A DNA stretch of 64,000 bases from Cryptosporangium phraense (GTDB lineage Bacteria > Actinomycetota > Actinomycetes > Mycobacteriales > Cryptosporangiaceae), in assembly GCF_006912135.1 (NCBI RefSeq), contig NZ_VIRS01000009.1, positions 124,001-188,000 on the forward strand, read 5' to 3'. Both the position numbers and the translations under genes were made by a program. Below are positions 53,029 through 62,069 of this stretch, piece by piece. Under the pieces are notes generated by a model that made no database searches, had not been told where the DNA came from, and saw only the letters and a list, made by a program, of their open reading frames with translations. Numbering within the stretch: position 1 is the stretch's first letter; each line of letters begins with the position of its first letter.

Positions 53029-55248
53029 GTGCAGCGCCCCACGCTCACGTCGCCGTTGCGCGACGCGGTCGGAGCCAAGACCGCGGACGCACTGGCGAAA
53101 GGGCTCGGCTTGGAAACGGTCGGTGACCTGCTGCACCACTATCCCCGGCGGTACGCCGAGCGCGGTGAGGTGTCCGATCTCGGCGCGCTCGAGATCGGCG
53201 AGCACGTCACGGTCGCGGCCAAGATCGAGAAGATCACGGTGCGCCCGATGCGTCAGAAGCCGCGCAGCAAGATGCTCGAGGTCACGGTCACCGACGGCCG
53301 TCGCAGCCTGCAGCTCACGTTCTTCAACCAGGCCTGGCGCGAGAAGCAGCTGACGATCGGCCGCTGGGGGCTGTTCTCCGGCAAGGTCGGCCAGTTCCGC
53401 GACAAACTGCAGCTCAACCAGCCCGACTACCAGCTGCTGGCCGAGGCCGGCGAGCTCACCGATGGCGAAGGCAGCAACGCGCTGGCCGAGTTCGCGAACG
53501 CGCTGATCCCGGTCTACCCGGCCGCGGCCAAGGTGCCGACCTGGGTGGTCGCCCGGGCGGTCCGGGCCACGCTGGAGATCGTCGCCGACATCGACGACCC
53601 GATGCCGGAGGGCATCCGCCGCCGTCGCCACCTGATCGGGCTGTCCGACGCGCTGCGCGCGATCCACGAGCCCGCCTCGCGCGGCGAGCTCCAGCAGGCC
53701 AAGCACCGGCTGAAGTGGGACGAGGCGTTCGGCCTGCAGGCGACGCTGGCGATGCGCCGGCTGGCCGCGGCCGCGCGTCCGGCGACGGCCCGGCCGCCGC
53801 GGCTCGGGGGCCTGCTCGACGCGTTCGACGCCCAGCTGCCGTTCGCGCTGACGGAAGGCCAGGAAAAGATCGGCGACGAGATCGCCGATGAAATTGCCGG
53901 TGAGCACCCGATGCACCGGCTGCTCCAGGGCGAGGTCGGCTCGGGCAAGACCGTGGTCGCGGTGCGGGCGATGCTGCAGGTCGTCGACGCGGGCGGCCAG
54001 GCCGCACTGCTGGCGCCCACCGAGGTGCTGGCCGCGCAGCACGCCCGCTCGATCCGGGCGCTGCTCGGGCCGATGGCGAGGGCCGGCGAGCTGGACGCGG
54101 CCGAGACCGCCACCCGGGTCACGCTGCTCACCGGTTCGCTCGGGGCGGCCGCTCGCCGGGCCGCGCTGGCCGAGGCCGCCGACGGCCGCGCGGGCATCGT
54201 CGTCGGCACCCACGCGCTGCTCTCCGAGGGCGTCGAGTTCGCCGATCTGGGCCTGGTCGTCGTCGACGAGCAGCACCGGTTCGGCGTCGAGCAGCGGGAC
54301 GCGCTGCGGGCCAAGGGCGGCGAGACCCCGCCGCACGTCCTGGTGATGACCGCGACGCCGATCCCGCGCACGGTCGCGATGACGGTGTTCGGCGATCTGG
54401 AGACGTCGGCGCTCACCCAGCTGCCGAGCGGCCGGTCGCCGATCGCCACGTCGGTCGTGCCGGTGGCCGAGAAGCCGGCCTGGCTGGCCCGGGCCTGGCA
54501 GCGGGTCACCGAGGAGGTCGCGGCCGGGCACCAGGCCTACGTCGTCTGCCCGCGGATCGGCGAAGCGGTAGCGGAAGACGATGACGAGGATCTCGAGGAA
54601 GAGCCTCCGCCCGAGGACGACGAGTCGGCCAAGCGTCCGCCGCTGGCCGTGCTCGACGTGGCCCCGAAGCTGGCCGAGGGGCCGCTGGCCGACCTGAAGA
54701 TCGGCATCCTGCACGGCAAGCTCCCGGCCGACGAGAAGGACGCGGTCATGGCCGAGTTCACCGCCCGCCGCCTCGACGTGCTGGTCGCGACCACCGTGAT
54801 CGAGGTCGGCGTCGACGTCCCGAACTCCACCGCGATGGTGATCCTCGACGCCGACCGGTTCGGCGTCAGCCAGCTCCACCAGCTCCGGGGCCGGGTGGGC
54901 CGGGGGAGCGCGGCCGGTCTCTGCCTGCTCGTCACCGAGGCCCCGGCCGGCACCAAGGCCCGCGAACGCCTGGACGCGGTGGCCAGCACCACCGACGGGT
55001 TCGAGCTGGCCCAGCTCGACCTGGAGCAGCGCCGGGAGGGTGACGTGCTCGGCGTCGCCCAGTCCGGCCGCCGCTCCCGGCTCAAGCTGCTGTCGCTGCT
55101 GCACGACCTCGAGGTCATCACCGACGCCCGGGTCGAGGCGACGACGCTGATCGCCGAAGATCCGGAGCTGCGCGCCTACCCGGGCCTGGCCGCCGCGGTC
55201 GACGCGCTGGTCGATCCGGAGTCGGCCGACTACCTGGAAAAGACGTGA
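53029..55248 (+). CDS. recG: ATP-dependent DNA helicase RecG
   Basis: A protein of 739 aa that reverses stalled forks and processes branched DNA. The N-terminal OB/wedge domain (YPRRYAERGEVSDLGALEIGEHVTV) is followed by Walker A GEVGSGKTVVAVRAM (301-315), DEQHRFGVEQRDALRAKG, MTATPIPRT, and C-terminal LHQLRGRVGRGSAAGLCLL. GTG at 53029 is used because GGAGGTGA precedes it ideally. An acidic insert (about 513-535, EDDDEDLEEEPPPEDDES) sits between helicase motifs in the second RecA lobe. It overlaps rsmD by 4 bases. Confidence 0.95.
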   Translation: MQRPTLTSPLRDAVGAKTADALAKGLGLETVGDLLHHYPRRYAERGEVSDLGALEIGEHVTVAAKIEKITVRPMRQKPRSKMLEVTVTDGRRSLQLTFFNQAWREKQLTIGRWGLFSGKVGQFRDKLQLNQPDYQLLAEAGELTDGEGSNALAEFANALIPVYPAAAKVPTWVVARAVRATLEIVADIDDPMPEGIRRRRHLIGLSDALRAIHEPASRGELQQAKHRLKWDEAFGLQATLAMRRLAAAARPATARPPRLGGLLDAFDAQLPFALTEGQEKIGDEIADEIAGEHPMHRLLQGEVGSGKTVVAVRAMLQVVDAGGQAALLAPTEVLAAQHARSIRALLGPMARAGELDAAETATRVTLLTGSLGAAARRAALAEAADGRAGIVVGTHALLSEGVEFADLGLVVVDEQHRFGVEQRDALRAKGGETPPHVLVMTATPIPRTVAMTVFGDLETSALTQLPSGRSPIATSVVPVAEKPAWLARAWQRVTEEVAAGHQAYVVCPRIGEAVAEDDDEDLEEEPPPEDDESAKRPPLAVLDVAPKLAEGPLADLKIGILHGKLPADEKDAVMAEFTARRLDVLVATTVIEVGVDVPNSTAMVILDADRFGVSQLHQLRGRVGRGSAAGLCLLVTEAPAGTKARERLDAVASTTDGFELAQLDLEQRREGDVLGVAQSGRRSRLKLLSLLHDLEVITDARVEATTLIAEDPELRAYPGLAAAVDALVDPESADYLEKT

Positions 55249-55802
55249 CCCGGATCGTCGCGGGGGTGGCCGGGGGGCGGCGGATCGACGTCCCGCCGGG
55301 CAAGGGCACCCGGCCGACGTCGGACCGGGCCCGGGAGGCGCTGTTCAGCGCGGTCGCCGCGGCCCTGGAGCTGGAGGGGGCGAACGTCCTCGACCTGTAC
55401 GCCGGGTCGGGGGCGGTGGGGTTCGAGGCGCTGTCCCGGGGCGCGGCCCACGCGCTGCTGGTGGACTCCGACCCGAAGGCGGTGCGAACGCTGCGGGCCA
55501 ACGCAGCGGCCCTGGGCCTGCCGGGCGCGGAGGTACGCAGCGGGCCGGTCGAGCGGCTGGCCGGGTCGCCCGCTTCGCGGGCTTACGACCTGGTGTTCGC
55601 CGATCCGCCCTACGCGCTGGCCGCCGCCGCCCTCGCGAGCGTCCTGACCGACCTCGATTCCTCTGGTTGGCTCGGTTCAGACGCCCTGGTGGTCGTCGAA
55701 CGCAGCACCCGCGACGAGCCCTGGGTGTGGCCGAAACCACTGGTGGGAGTACGTGAGCGCCGGTACGGCGAGGGAACGCTTTGGTACGGTCGCCGTTCGT
55801 GA
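55245..55802 (+). CDS. rsmD: 16S rRNA (guanine966-N2)-methyltransferase
   Basis: A protein of 185 aa. RIVAGVAGGRRIDVPPGKGTRPTSDRAREALFSAV is the RsmD start; the SAM site is VLDLYAGSGAVGFEALSRGA and the catalytic motif FADPPYAL. It methylates G966 of 16S rRNA in the assembling 30S subunit. GTG start overlaps recG by 4 bases and its stop overlaps coaD by 4 bases: a tightly coupled recG-rsmD-coaD set, as in many actinobacteria. Confidence 0.94.
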   Translation: MTRIVAGVAGGRRIDVPPGKGTRPTSDRAREALFSAVAAALELEGANVLDLYAGSGAVGFEALSRGAAHALLVDSDPKAVRTLRANAAALGLPGAEVRSGPVERLAGSPASRAYDLVFADPPYALAAAALASVLTDLDSSGWLGSDALVVVERSTRDEPWVWPKPLVGVRERRYGEGTLWYGRRS

Positions 55803-56278
55803 GACGAGCGGTGTGTCCTGGTTCTTTCGACCCTGTGACGAACGGTCATCTCGACATCATCGGTCGAGCGAGCCGCCTCTACGACGAGGTGGTGGCCGCC
55901 GTCCTGATCAATCCGCGCAAGGCCGGTCTGTTCACGGTCGACGAGCGGATCGACCTGTTGTCGGAGGTGACCGCGTCCTACGGCAACGTGCGCGTCGACA
56001 CGTTCAGCGGGCTGCTGGTCGACTACTGCAAAGACAACGACATCCCGGTCGTCGTCAAGGGCCTGCGTGCGGTCAGCGACTTCGACTACGAGCTGCAGCA
56101 GGCCCAGATGAACCACGGTCTGGCCGGGGTCGAGACGCTGTTCATGGCCACCAACCCGCTGTTCTCGTTCCTGTCGTCGAGCCTGATCAAAGAGGTCGCC
56201 AAGTACGGCGGTGACGTGTCCGCGCACGTACCCGAGGCGGTCCGGCGGCGGTTGGTCGAGCGTCTGAACAACTCTTAG
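55799..56278 (+). CDS. coaD: Phosphopantetheine adenylyltransferase
   Basis: A protein of 159 aa that makes dephospho-CoA, the penultimate step of CoA synthesis. CPGSFDPVTNGHLDIIGRAS holds the (T/H)xGH motif (His17), with KGLRAVSDFDYELQQAQMN and the ISSS-type motif LSSSLIKEVAKYGGDVS. The GTG at 55799 overlaps the rsmD stop (GTGA) and gives the standard N-terminus MRRAVCPGSFDP; a further TTG at 55781 is not needed. Confidence 0.96.
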   Translation: MRRAVCPGSFDPVTNGHLDIIGRASRLYDEVVAAVLINPRKAGLFTVDERIDLLSEVTASYGNVRVDTFSGLLVDYCKDNDIPVVVKGLRAVSDFDYELQQAQMNHGLAGVETLFMATNPLFSFLSSSLIKEVAKYGGDVSAHVPEAVRRRLVERLNNS

Positions 56279-56306
56279 TTCGCTCCGGCCCGGCGGAAGA
56301 GGCAGG

Positions 56307-56837
56307 ATGACGCCCAACGCCACAGACCAGACCGGAGCAGTCGTGGACCCTCTCGACCGAATCGATGAGATCAGCGCGTTCGTCGAGGCCGCGCGCTCGA
56401 TGCCGATGTCGTCGAACGCGATCGTCAACCGCAACGAGATCCTCGCCATGCTCGACGAGCTACGGGCGGACCTGCCGACCGAGATCCGCCGCGCCCAGGC
56501 GCTGCTCGACGAGCGCGACAAGGTGATCGGGGCCGGGCAGCGCGAGGCCGACCGGATCATCGGCGAGGGCGAGGCGGAGCACCAGCGGCTGGTCTCGGTG
56601 GCCGAGGTCACGGTCTCGGCCGAGCACGAGGCCGCTCGCATCGTCGGGGAGGCCAGGTCCGAGGCCCAGCGGCTGCGCGACGAGGTCGAGGAGTACGTCG
56701 ACACGACGCTGGCGAACTTCGAGCAGATGCTCAACCGCACGCTGGCCACGGTCGAGCGAGGCCGCGACAAGATGCGGGCCCTGTCGGAGATAGGCGGCTT
56801 CGACGCCACCAGCGAGGAACGGCCCCTGCCGTTCTAG
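56307..56837 (+). CDS. sepIVA: SepIVA-like DivIVA-family coiled-coil protein
   Basis: A protein of 176 aa. It has an N-terminal segment DRIDEISAFVEAARSMPMSSNAIVNRNEILAMLDELRADLP followed by a coiled coil (EIRRAQALLDERDKVIGAGQ to RDEVEEYVDTTLANFEQMLNRTL) rich in Glu, Arg and Ala. This matches the mycobacterial SepIVA septation factor (Rv2927c, recalled), which lies in the same place next to DUF177 and rnc. Likely role: cell division and polar envelope growth. ATG at 56307 is used; GTG 56343 with GGAG upstream is an equally plausible start. Confidence 0.83.
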   Translation: MTPNATDQTGAVVDPLDRIDEISAFVEAARSMPMSSNAIVNRNEILAMLDELRADLPTEIRRAQALLDERDKVIGAGQREADRIIGEGEAEHQRLVSVAEVTVSAEHEAARIVGEARSEAQRLRDEVEEYVDTTLANFEQMLNRTLATVERGRDKMRALSEIGGFDATSEERPLPF

Positions 56838-56905
56838 AGCATTCGCAGTACGCTTGTACGTCGGGCTCAGCAGGGCCCGATTCGATTCTGGCCGTCGCCC
56901 TCAGG

Positions 56906-56911
56906 TAGAGT
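56906..56911 (+). promoter_or_regulatory. Candidate -10 element for the DUF177-rpmF operon
   Basis: TAGAGT lies 35 bases before the DUF177 ATG, identical to the hexamer before the tRNA genes. A convincing -35 is not seen. Confidence 0.3.
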
Positions 56912-56945
56912 TCGCCGACGGCCTTACCAGTGCCGAGAGATCATC

Positions 56946-57527
56946 ATGCCCGAGAGCAGGAAGACGCAGGAGCGCCTCGACCCACGGAAACCCCTCGTGT
57001 TCGATACTCGCGAGGTAGGTCGCCGTCCTGGGTCGGCCAAGCGCCTACGCCGCCCCGTCCCCGTGCCGGAAGACCTCGCGCTGGACCTGGTCCGGGTCCC
57101 GGCAGGGACGACGCTCGACCTCGAAGTCATGCTCGAGTCGGTGCTGGAAGGCGTACTCGTCTCCACCACCGCCGAGGTGCCGATCGAGGGCGAGTGCGGT
57201 CGCTGCCTCGAACCGTTCCAGGACTTCGTCGACGTGGAGATCCAGGAGCTGTACGCCTACCCGGACAGCGAAACGGACGACACGACCGACGAAGACGAGG
57301 TCAGCCGGCTCCAGGGAGACTTCCTCGACCTGGAACCGGCACTGCGGGACGCGGTGGTGCTCGCACTGCCGACCAACCCGCTGTGCCGCGACGACTGTCC
57401 CGGTCTGTGCCCCGACTGCGGGGTGCACTGGGACGATCTGCCGCCCGAGCACTCGCACGACGTGGCCGACCCGCGCTGGGCCGCGCTGCAAGCACTGAAC
57501 GACCCGAACCGAGAAAGCAGGAGCTAG
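56946..57527 (+). CDS. DUF177 family protein (YceD-like)
   Basis: A protein of 193 aa. [47 protein letters not shown] and [19 protein letters not shown] are typical; the Cys pairs (C..C in GECGRCL, and CRDDC/CPDC) suggest zinc. The bacterial family is linked to ribosome/23S rRNA maturation and is almost always joined to rpmF, as here (rpmF starts 4 bases after its stop). The precise biochemical role is not settled. Confidence 0.92.
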   Translation: MPESRKTQERLDPRKPLVFDTREVGRRPGSAKRLRRPVPVPEDLALDLVRVPAGTTLDLEVMLESVLEGVLVSTTAEVPIEGECGRCLEPFQDFVDVEIQELYAYPDSETDDTTDEDEVSRLQGDFLDLEPALRDAVVLALPTNPLCRDDCPGLCPDCGVHWDDLPPEHSHDVADPRWAALQALNDPNRESRS

Positions 57528-57531
57528 AGCC

Positions 57532-57705
57532 GTGGCCGTACCGAAGCGGAAGATGTCGCGCAGCAACACCCGCTCGCGCCGGGCCCAGTGGAAGACCACC
57601 GTGGTGAACACGCAGCCGTGTGACCGTTGCCGGTCGCCGAAGCTGCCGCACGCGGCGTGCTCGAACTGCGGCTACTACAACGGCCGTCAGGTCGTCGCGG
57701 TCTGA
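57532..57705 (+). CDS. rpmF: 50S ribosomal protein L32
   Basis: A protein of 57 aa: [20 protein letters not shown] is the invariant L32 start, and the zinc ribbon is CDRC...CSNC ([19 protein letters not shown]). GTG start at 57532 with GCAGGAGCTAGAGCC upstream. It continues the DUF177-rpmF-plsX-rnc-mutM order found widely in bacteria. Like L28 in this window it is the zinc-binding form. Confidence 0.96.
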   Translation: MAVPKRKMSRSNTRSRRAQWKTTVVNTQPCDRCRSPKLPHAACSNCGYYNGRQVVAV

Positions 57706-57818
57706 GCCCCAGAAGGTCCCGGGCCGGTACTGCGCCGAGTGGTGCGGTGCCCGAAGATGCGGTGCCCCGCGCTGCCGCGGCGTCTGACGACGTCGCGGCA
57801 GCAGGCATTGCGGGGCCG

Positions 57819-58820
57819 GTGCCGTTGATCACCACCCGTCCGGTGCGGATCGCCGTCGACCTGCTCGGCGGTGACCGCGCGCCGGACGTCGTCCTCGACG
57901 GCGCGCTGGCCGCGCTCGAGGGCGACCCCGAACTCCACCTTGTGCTGGCCGGTCCGCCGAGCCTGCGCCCCCGGTGGGACGCGGTCGCCGATCGGGTGAC
58001 GCTGCTGCCCACCGACGAGGGCGTCGGCATGTCCGACGCGCCCGTCCGGGCGGTCCGCACCCGGCGCACCTCGGTCCGGCTCGCCGTCGAGGCGGTCCGT
58101 TCCGGGGCGGCGGACGCGGTGATCAGCGTCGGTCCGACCGGCGCGGCGGTGGCCGCCGCGGTCACCGAGCTCGGGAAACTGCCCGGCTTCCGCCGGCCCG
58201 CGCTGGCCGCCGTGCTGCCCGCGCTGGCCCATCCGGTCGTTCTGGTCGACGTCGGGGCGCACGCCGGTGCGTCCGACGCCGACCTCGTCCGTCATGGACG
58301 GTTGGGTTCGGCGTTCGCGCGCGTGACGCTCGGACTCGACGCTCCCCGGGTGGGGCTGTTGTCGGTGGGCACCGAGCCGGGGAAGGGCGACCAGCTCCGG
58401 AAGAAGGCCGACCGCGCCCTGTCCGGCGGCGACCTGCACTACGTCGGGCTCGTGGAGGGGTACGACGTTCCGCTGGGGGGCCGGGCCGACGTGGTCGTCA
58501 CCGATGGCTTCACCGGCAACGTGGTGCTGAAGACGCTGGAGGGTTCGTTGGCGCTGGCGGGAACGTCGGTCGCGCCGGCCGCACACGGCCGGGTGCACCG
58601 TCGCGCGGCCACGCTCCTCGGCGTCCAGGGGATCGTCGTCCTGGGCCACGGTGCGGCCGGGTCGGACGACGTGGCCGACTGCATCGCGCTGGCCGCGGCC
58701 GCCGTCCGCGACGACGACGCGGCCCGCCTGCGCGCGGTGCTCGAGAACCCGGGTGACGCCCTACCGGACCCGGCAAAGATGGCCGCCCTGGCGGCTCCCG
58801 GAGAGAAGGCACGGTCATGA
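57819..58820 (+). CDS. plsX: Phosphate acyltransferase
   Basis: A protein of 333 aa from the start used. PlsX converts acyl-ACP to acyl-phosphate for membrane phospholipids. [25 protein letters not shown] opens the family domain; [56 protein letters not shown]-type and [21 protein letters not shown] follow. The start is unsure: GTG 57819 gives [17 protein letters not shown] 57747 or 57762 would add 24 or 19 residues; none has a clear ribosome site. It overlaps rnc by 4 bases (ATGA). Confidence 0.9.
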   Translation: MPLITTRPVRIAVDLLGGDRAPDVVLDGALAALEGDPELHLVLAGPPSLRPRWDAVADRVTLLPTDEGVGMSDAPVRAVRTRRTSVRLAVEAVRSGAADAVISVGPTGAAVAAAVTELGKLPGFRRPALAAVLPALAHPVVLVDVGAHAGASDADLVRHGRLGSAFARVTLGLDAPRVGLLSVGTEPGKGDQLRKKADRALSGGDLHYVGLVEGYDVPLGGRADVVVTDGFTGNVVLKTLEGSLALAGTSVAPAAHGRVHRRAATLLGVQGIVVLGHGAAGSDDVADCIALAAAAVRDDDAARLRAVLENPGDALPDPAKMAALAAPGEKARS

Positions 58821-59605
58821 GGGAGCGACCCCCCGCAGCGCTGCTGGAGGAAGCGATCGGTGTCACGCTCGGCGCCGAGCTGCTCGAGCGCGCGCTGACG
58901 CACCGGTCGTACGCCTACGAGAACGGCGGCCTGCCCACCAACGAGCGTCTCGAGTTCCTCGGTGACGCCGTGCTCGGCCTGGTCATCACGTCGTCGCTCT
59001 ACCTCAGCTACCCCGACCTGCCCGAGGGCCAGCTGGCCAAGCTCCGGGCGTCGGTGGTGAACATGCGCGCGCTGGCCGGCGTGGCCAAGGACCTCGGCCC
59101 CGGCGGGCTCGGGTCGCACCTCCTGCTCGGCAAGGGCGAGGAGGCCACCGGTGGCCGCAACAAGGCGAGCATCCTCGCCGACACGCTCGAGGCCCTGCTC
59201 GGCTCGGTCTACCTCGAGCACGGCCTGGAGATCGCGGCCAAGGTGATCCACCGCCTGTTCGACGACCTGATGCTCGACGTCGCCCAGCGCGGCGCCGGCC
59301 TGGACTGGAAGACCAGCCTGCAGGAGCTCACCGCGAGCAACGCGCTGGGCGTCCCGGAGTACCGGGTCACCGAGGCCGGCCCCGACCACGCCAAGACGTT
59401 CACCGCGACCGCGGTCGTCGGCGGCGAGGAGCTCGGCACCGGCGAGGGCCGCAGTAAGAAGGAAGCCGAGCAGAAGGCCGCCGAGCTGGCCTGGCGCACG
59501 CTGCGCAACCGCATCGACGCCGGCGTTCCGGGGGCGGCCCCCGCGGAGAGCGCTATCACCCCGAAACTCGCCGACCCCGACGCGGCCGACACGAAGAATG
59601 CCTGA
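58817..59605 (+). CDS. rnc: Ribonuclease III
   Basis: A protein of 262 aa that cleaves double-stranded RNA in rRNA and mRNA processing. The signature [15 protein letters not shown] begins at residue 42 and the catalytic [16 protein letters not shown] follows; the double-stranded-RNA-binding domain covers about 155-230 ([38 protein letters not shown]). ATG overlaps plsX by 4 bases; its end overlaps mutM by 8 bases. The C-terminal 30 residues are a loose Ala/Pro tail. Confidence 0.96.
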   Translation: MRERPPAALLEEAIGVTLGAELLERALTHRSYAYENGGLPTNERLEFLGDAVLGLVITSSLYLSYPDLPEGQLAKLRASVVNMRALAGVAKDLGPGGLGSHLLLGKGEEATGGRNKASILADTLEALLGSVYLEHGLEIAAKVIHRLFDDLMLDVAQRGAGLDWKTSLQELTASNALGVPEYRVTEAGPDHAKTFTATAVVGGEELGTGEGRSKKEAEQKAAELAWRTLRNRIDAGVPGAAPAESAITPKLADPDAADTKNA

Positions 59606-60458
59606 ACTTCCCGAGGTCGAGGTCGTCCGCCGTGGCCTGGACCGCTGGGTGCTCGGCCGCCCGATCGAGTCGGTCGAGGTCTACAACCCGCGCGCGATCC
59701 GTCGGCACACGGCCGGACCGTTGCACTTCGCCGAGGTCCTCACCGGCCGGACGCTGCGCGCCGCGCACCGTCGCGGTAAGTACCTGTGGTTGCCGACGGA
59801 CGGCGGCGACGCGTTGATCGGCCACCTCGGGATGAGCGGTCAGCTGCTCGTCCAGCCGACGGACTCCCCGGACGAGACGCACCTGCGTGTCCGGATCCGG
59901 TTCGCGGGGGAGGACCGCGAGCTCCGATTCGTCGACCAGAGGACCTTCGGAGGGCTGTCGGTCGAGCCGCTGCCGGACCCGGAGGACGTGCCACCGAGCA
60001 TCGCGCACATCGCGCGGGACCCGCTGGACCCGAAGTTCGACCCGGGCGCGTTCGCGACCGCCCTGCGGCGGAAGAAGACCGGCGTCAAACGGGCGCTGCT
60101 CGACCAGACGCTGATCTCCGGCGTCGGGAACATCTACGCGGACGAGGCGCTCTGGCGGGCGAAGCTGCACTACGCGCGCCCCACCGAGACGCTGACCGGC
60201 CCGGCGATCGCGACGCTGCTCGACGGGGTGCGCGCGGTCATGCTGGAGGCGCTCGACCAGGGCGGGACGTCGTTCGACTCGCTCTACGTGAACGTGAACG
60301 GGGAGAGCGGGTACTTCGACCGGTCGCTGGCCGCGTACGGCCGCGAGGACGAGCCCTGCCCCCGGTGCGGGACGCCGATCCGGCGCGACGCGTTCATGAA
60401 CCGCTCGTCGTACACCTGCCCGGTATGCCAGCCGAAGCCGCGCCGCGCACGCTGGTAA
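59598..60458 (+). CDS. mutM: Formamidopyrimidine-DNA glycosylase
   Basis: A protein of 286 aa, bifunctional base-excision enzyme for 8-oxoguanine and ring-opened purines. The catalytic N-terminus [14 protein letters not shown] (Pro2, Glu3), the Lys in RRGKYLW, the H2TH helix motif [13 protein letters not shown] and the C-terminal zinc finger CPRCGTPI...CPVC are intact. It overlaps rnc by 8 bases. It is the last gene of the DUF177-to-mutM unit. Confidence 0.96.
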   Translation: MPELPEVEVVRRGLDRWVLGRPIESVEVYNPRAIRRHTAGPLHFAEVLTGRTLRAAHRRGKYLWLPTDGGDALIGHLGMSGQLLVQPTDSPDETHLRVRIRFAGEDRELRFVDQRTFGGLSVEPLPDPEDVPPSIAHIARDPLDPKFDPGAFATALRRKKTGVKRALLDQTLISGVGNIYADEALWRAKLHYARPTETLTGPAIATLLDGVRAVMLEALDQGGTSFDSLYVNVNGESGYFDRSLAAYGREDEPCPRCGTPIRRDAFMNRSSYTCPVCQPKPRRARW

Positions 60459-60484
60459 ACGCAGTTTGTGTGTTTTTATCGGGT

Positions 60485-60859
60485 ATGAGCACCATCCTGG
60501 TCGCGGACGACGACCGCGACATCCTCGATCTGGTGGCGTTCAAGCTGGGCGCGGCCGGGCACGAGATGATCACCGCGACCGACGGCGCCTCGGCGCTGAC
60601 CGAGGCGCGCCGGGCGGTTCCGGACATCGTCGTGCTGGACGTGGCCATGCCGGGCATGTCCGGGCTGGACGTGTGCCGTGAGCTGCGGGCCGACTCGGTG
60701 ACCCAGGCGATCCCGGTCATCCTGCTCACCGCCCGGGGGCAGGAGAGCGACGTCGAGGCCGGGTTCAACGTCGGTGCCGACGACTACATCGTCAAGCCGT
60801 TCAGCCCCCGGGAGCTCCAGAGCCGGGTCACGGCCTTGCTCTCGCGGGCGCGAGCCTGA
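60485..60859 (+). CDS. Stand-alone response-regulator receiver protein
   Basis: A protein of 124 aa, a single CheY-like REC domain with no output domain. The phosphorylation site is complete: acidic pocket Asp8-Asp10 (LVADDD), Asp52 (VVLDVAMPG), Thr82 (LLTARGQ) and Lys104 (VKPFSP). ATG at 60485, with no clear ribosome site. No histidine kinase is nearby. The next gene, a membrane HEAT-repeat protein, starts 3 bases after its stop, so its effect is probably by protein contact in this operon. The GT2 enzyme follows. Confidence 0.9.
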   Translation: MSTILVADDDRDILDLVAFKLGAAGHEMITATDGASALTEARRAVPDIVVLDVAMPGMSGLDVCRELRADSVTQAIPVILLTARGQESDVEAGFNVGADDYIVKPFSPRELQSRVTALLSRARA

Positions 60860-60862
60860 GCT

Positions 60863-62035
60863 GTGCGGGTCAGCGAGTCGCTCCTCGTCGTCTCGCTGCT
60901 GGCTGTGCTCGGGGTGTGCGTGCTGCTGGTGATCGTGACCGCGGTGCGGCGAGTGTGGGGGATCGTCGCCGACCGGCGGCGGGAGCGGCTGGAGAAGCCG
61001 GTCCGGCCGCTCGTTCTGATGATGGCGGCCGACTCCGACGACGACGGCGACGCGTACGAGACGCTGGCCGCGGTGCCCGCGGCGACCTGGAACGCGATCG
61101 AGCCGCTGGTGGTGCGCGTGCTGGGGAAGGTGCGCGGTGACGCCCGCGGTGCGCTGATCCGATTGCTGGAGTCGCACGGGGCGGCCGAGCGGGCGCTGGC
61201 GCGGCTGGGTCGCTTCGGCGCGGTCGGGCGGGCCCGGGCGGCCGAGACGCTCGGGTTGCTGGGGTCCGCGGACGCGGTGGCGCCGCTGTCCGAGCGGCTC
61301 GGGGACCGGTCGTCGGACGTGCGTGAGGTGGCGGCCCGGGCGCTCGGGCGGATCGGGGATCCGTCGGTGGCCGCTTCTCTGCTTCCGGTGCTGGACGGGG
61401 CGCACCGGGTGCCGGCCACCGTCGTCGTGCAGGCGCTGCTGCGGCTCGGGCCGCCGGCCGCGCCGGCGCTGGTGCCGGCGCTGGCGGATCCGAGCGACGT
61501 GGTGCGGGCCGAGGTGGCGGAGACGCTCGGTCTGTTGCGGGCGGTGAGCGCCGCTCAGCCGTTGATCGCGGTGCTGGCGGGGGATCCGTTGCTGGAGGTC
61601 CGGGTGCGGGCGGCTCGCGCGCTGGGGTTGATCGGGCACCCGGCGGCGTTGCTGCCGCTGGTGGCGGCGGTCGGCCGCGGCTCGCCCGCGGGGCTGCGGC
61701 CGGTCGCCGCGACCGCGCTCGGGGAACTCGGCTCGGCCGAGGCCGTCCCGATGCTGACCGCGCTACTCGGCGACGAGTCCCACGCCGTGGCCGACGCGGC
61801 GAGCCTCGCCCTCCTCCACCTGGGCCCGATCGGCCGAGCGGCGCTCGAGGAGATCGCCCGCTCGGCGGCGGCTGGCGCTGCAGGTACCTCCGGTGGCCAC
61901 GAAGCCGACCGCGCCGACCGCGCCGACCGTGCCGACCGTGCCGACCGCGCCGACCGGGCCGACCGCGCCGACCGGGCTCGGCGCGCCGCTTACGCCGGGG
62001 CCGCGCTCAGCGCGGCGCGGCTGAGCGCGCCGTGA
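60863..62035 (+). CDS. Membrane-anchored HEAT-repeat protein
   Basis: A protein of 390 aa. One N-terminal transmembrane helix (LLVVSLLAVLGVCVLLVIVTAV, about 6-27) with an Arg-rich cytoplasmic flank, then at about 110-335 a run of HEAT/PBS-lyase-type repeats (ARAAETLGLLGSADAVAPLSERLGD, VREVAARALGRIGDPSVAASL, VRAEVAETLGLLRA, VRVRAARALGLIGHPAAL). This is a protein-binding solenoid. The tail carries eight ADR triplets (348-371). GTG start 3 bases after the receiver gene. It probably links the receiver to the downstream glycosyltransferase at the membrane; this is inference. Confidence 0.86.
   Translation: MRVSESLLVVSLLAVLGVCVLLVIVTAVRRVWGIVADRRRERLEKPVRPLVLMMAADSDDDGDAYETLAAVPAATWNAIEPLVVRVLGKVRGDARGALIRLLESHGAAERALARLGRFGAVGRARAAETLGLLGSADAVAPLSERLGDRSSDVREVAARALGRIGDPSVAASLLPVLDGAHRVPATVVVQALLRLGPPAAPALVPALADPSDVVRAEVAETLGLLRAVSAAQPLIAVLAGDPLLEVRVRAARALGLIGHPAALLPLVAAVGRGSPAGLRPVAATALGELGSAEAVPMLTALLGDESHAVADAASLALLHLGPIGRAALEEIARSAAAGAAGTSGGHEADRADRADRADRADRADRADRADRARRAAYAGAALSAARLSAP
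61904..61975 (+). repeat. Tandem 9-base repeat (GCCGACCGN), eight copies
   Basis: Eight consecutive copies of GCCGACCG plus a variable last base (C, T or G) encode (Ala-Asp-Arg)8 in the HEAT-repeat protein. Such a tract is prone to slipped-strand length change in frame, by 3 residues per unit. Confidence 0.9.
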
Positions 62036-62069
62036 GCGGCTGCCCGCGCGGCGCCGTGGGCGCCGGCTG

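Noticed and set aside
51349-55104. Open frame of 1251 codons on the - strand across the DAK2 gene and recG
   Set aside because: Mirror of DAK2 and recG coding bias; Ser/Ala/Thr/Arg-rich without motifs. The sense genes have clear catalytic residues and ribosome sites.
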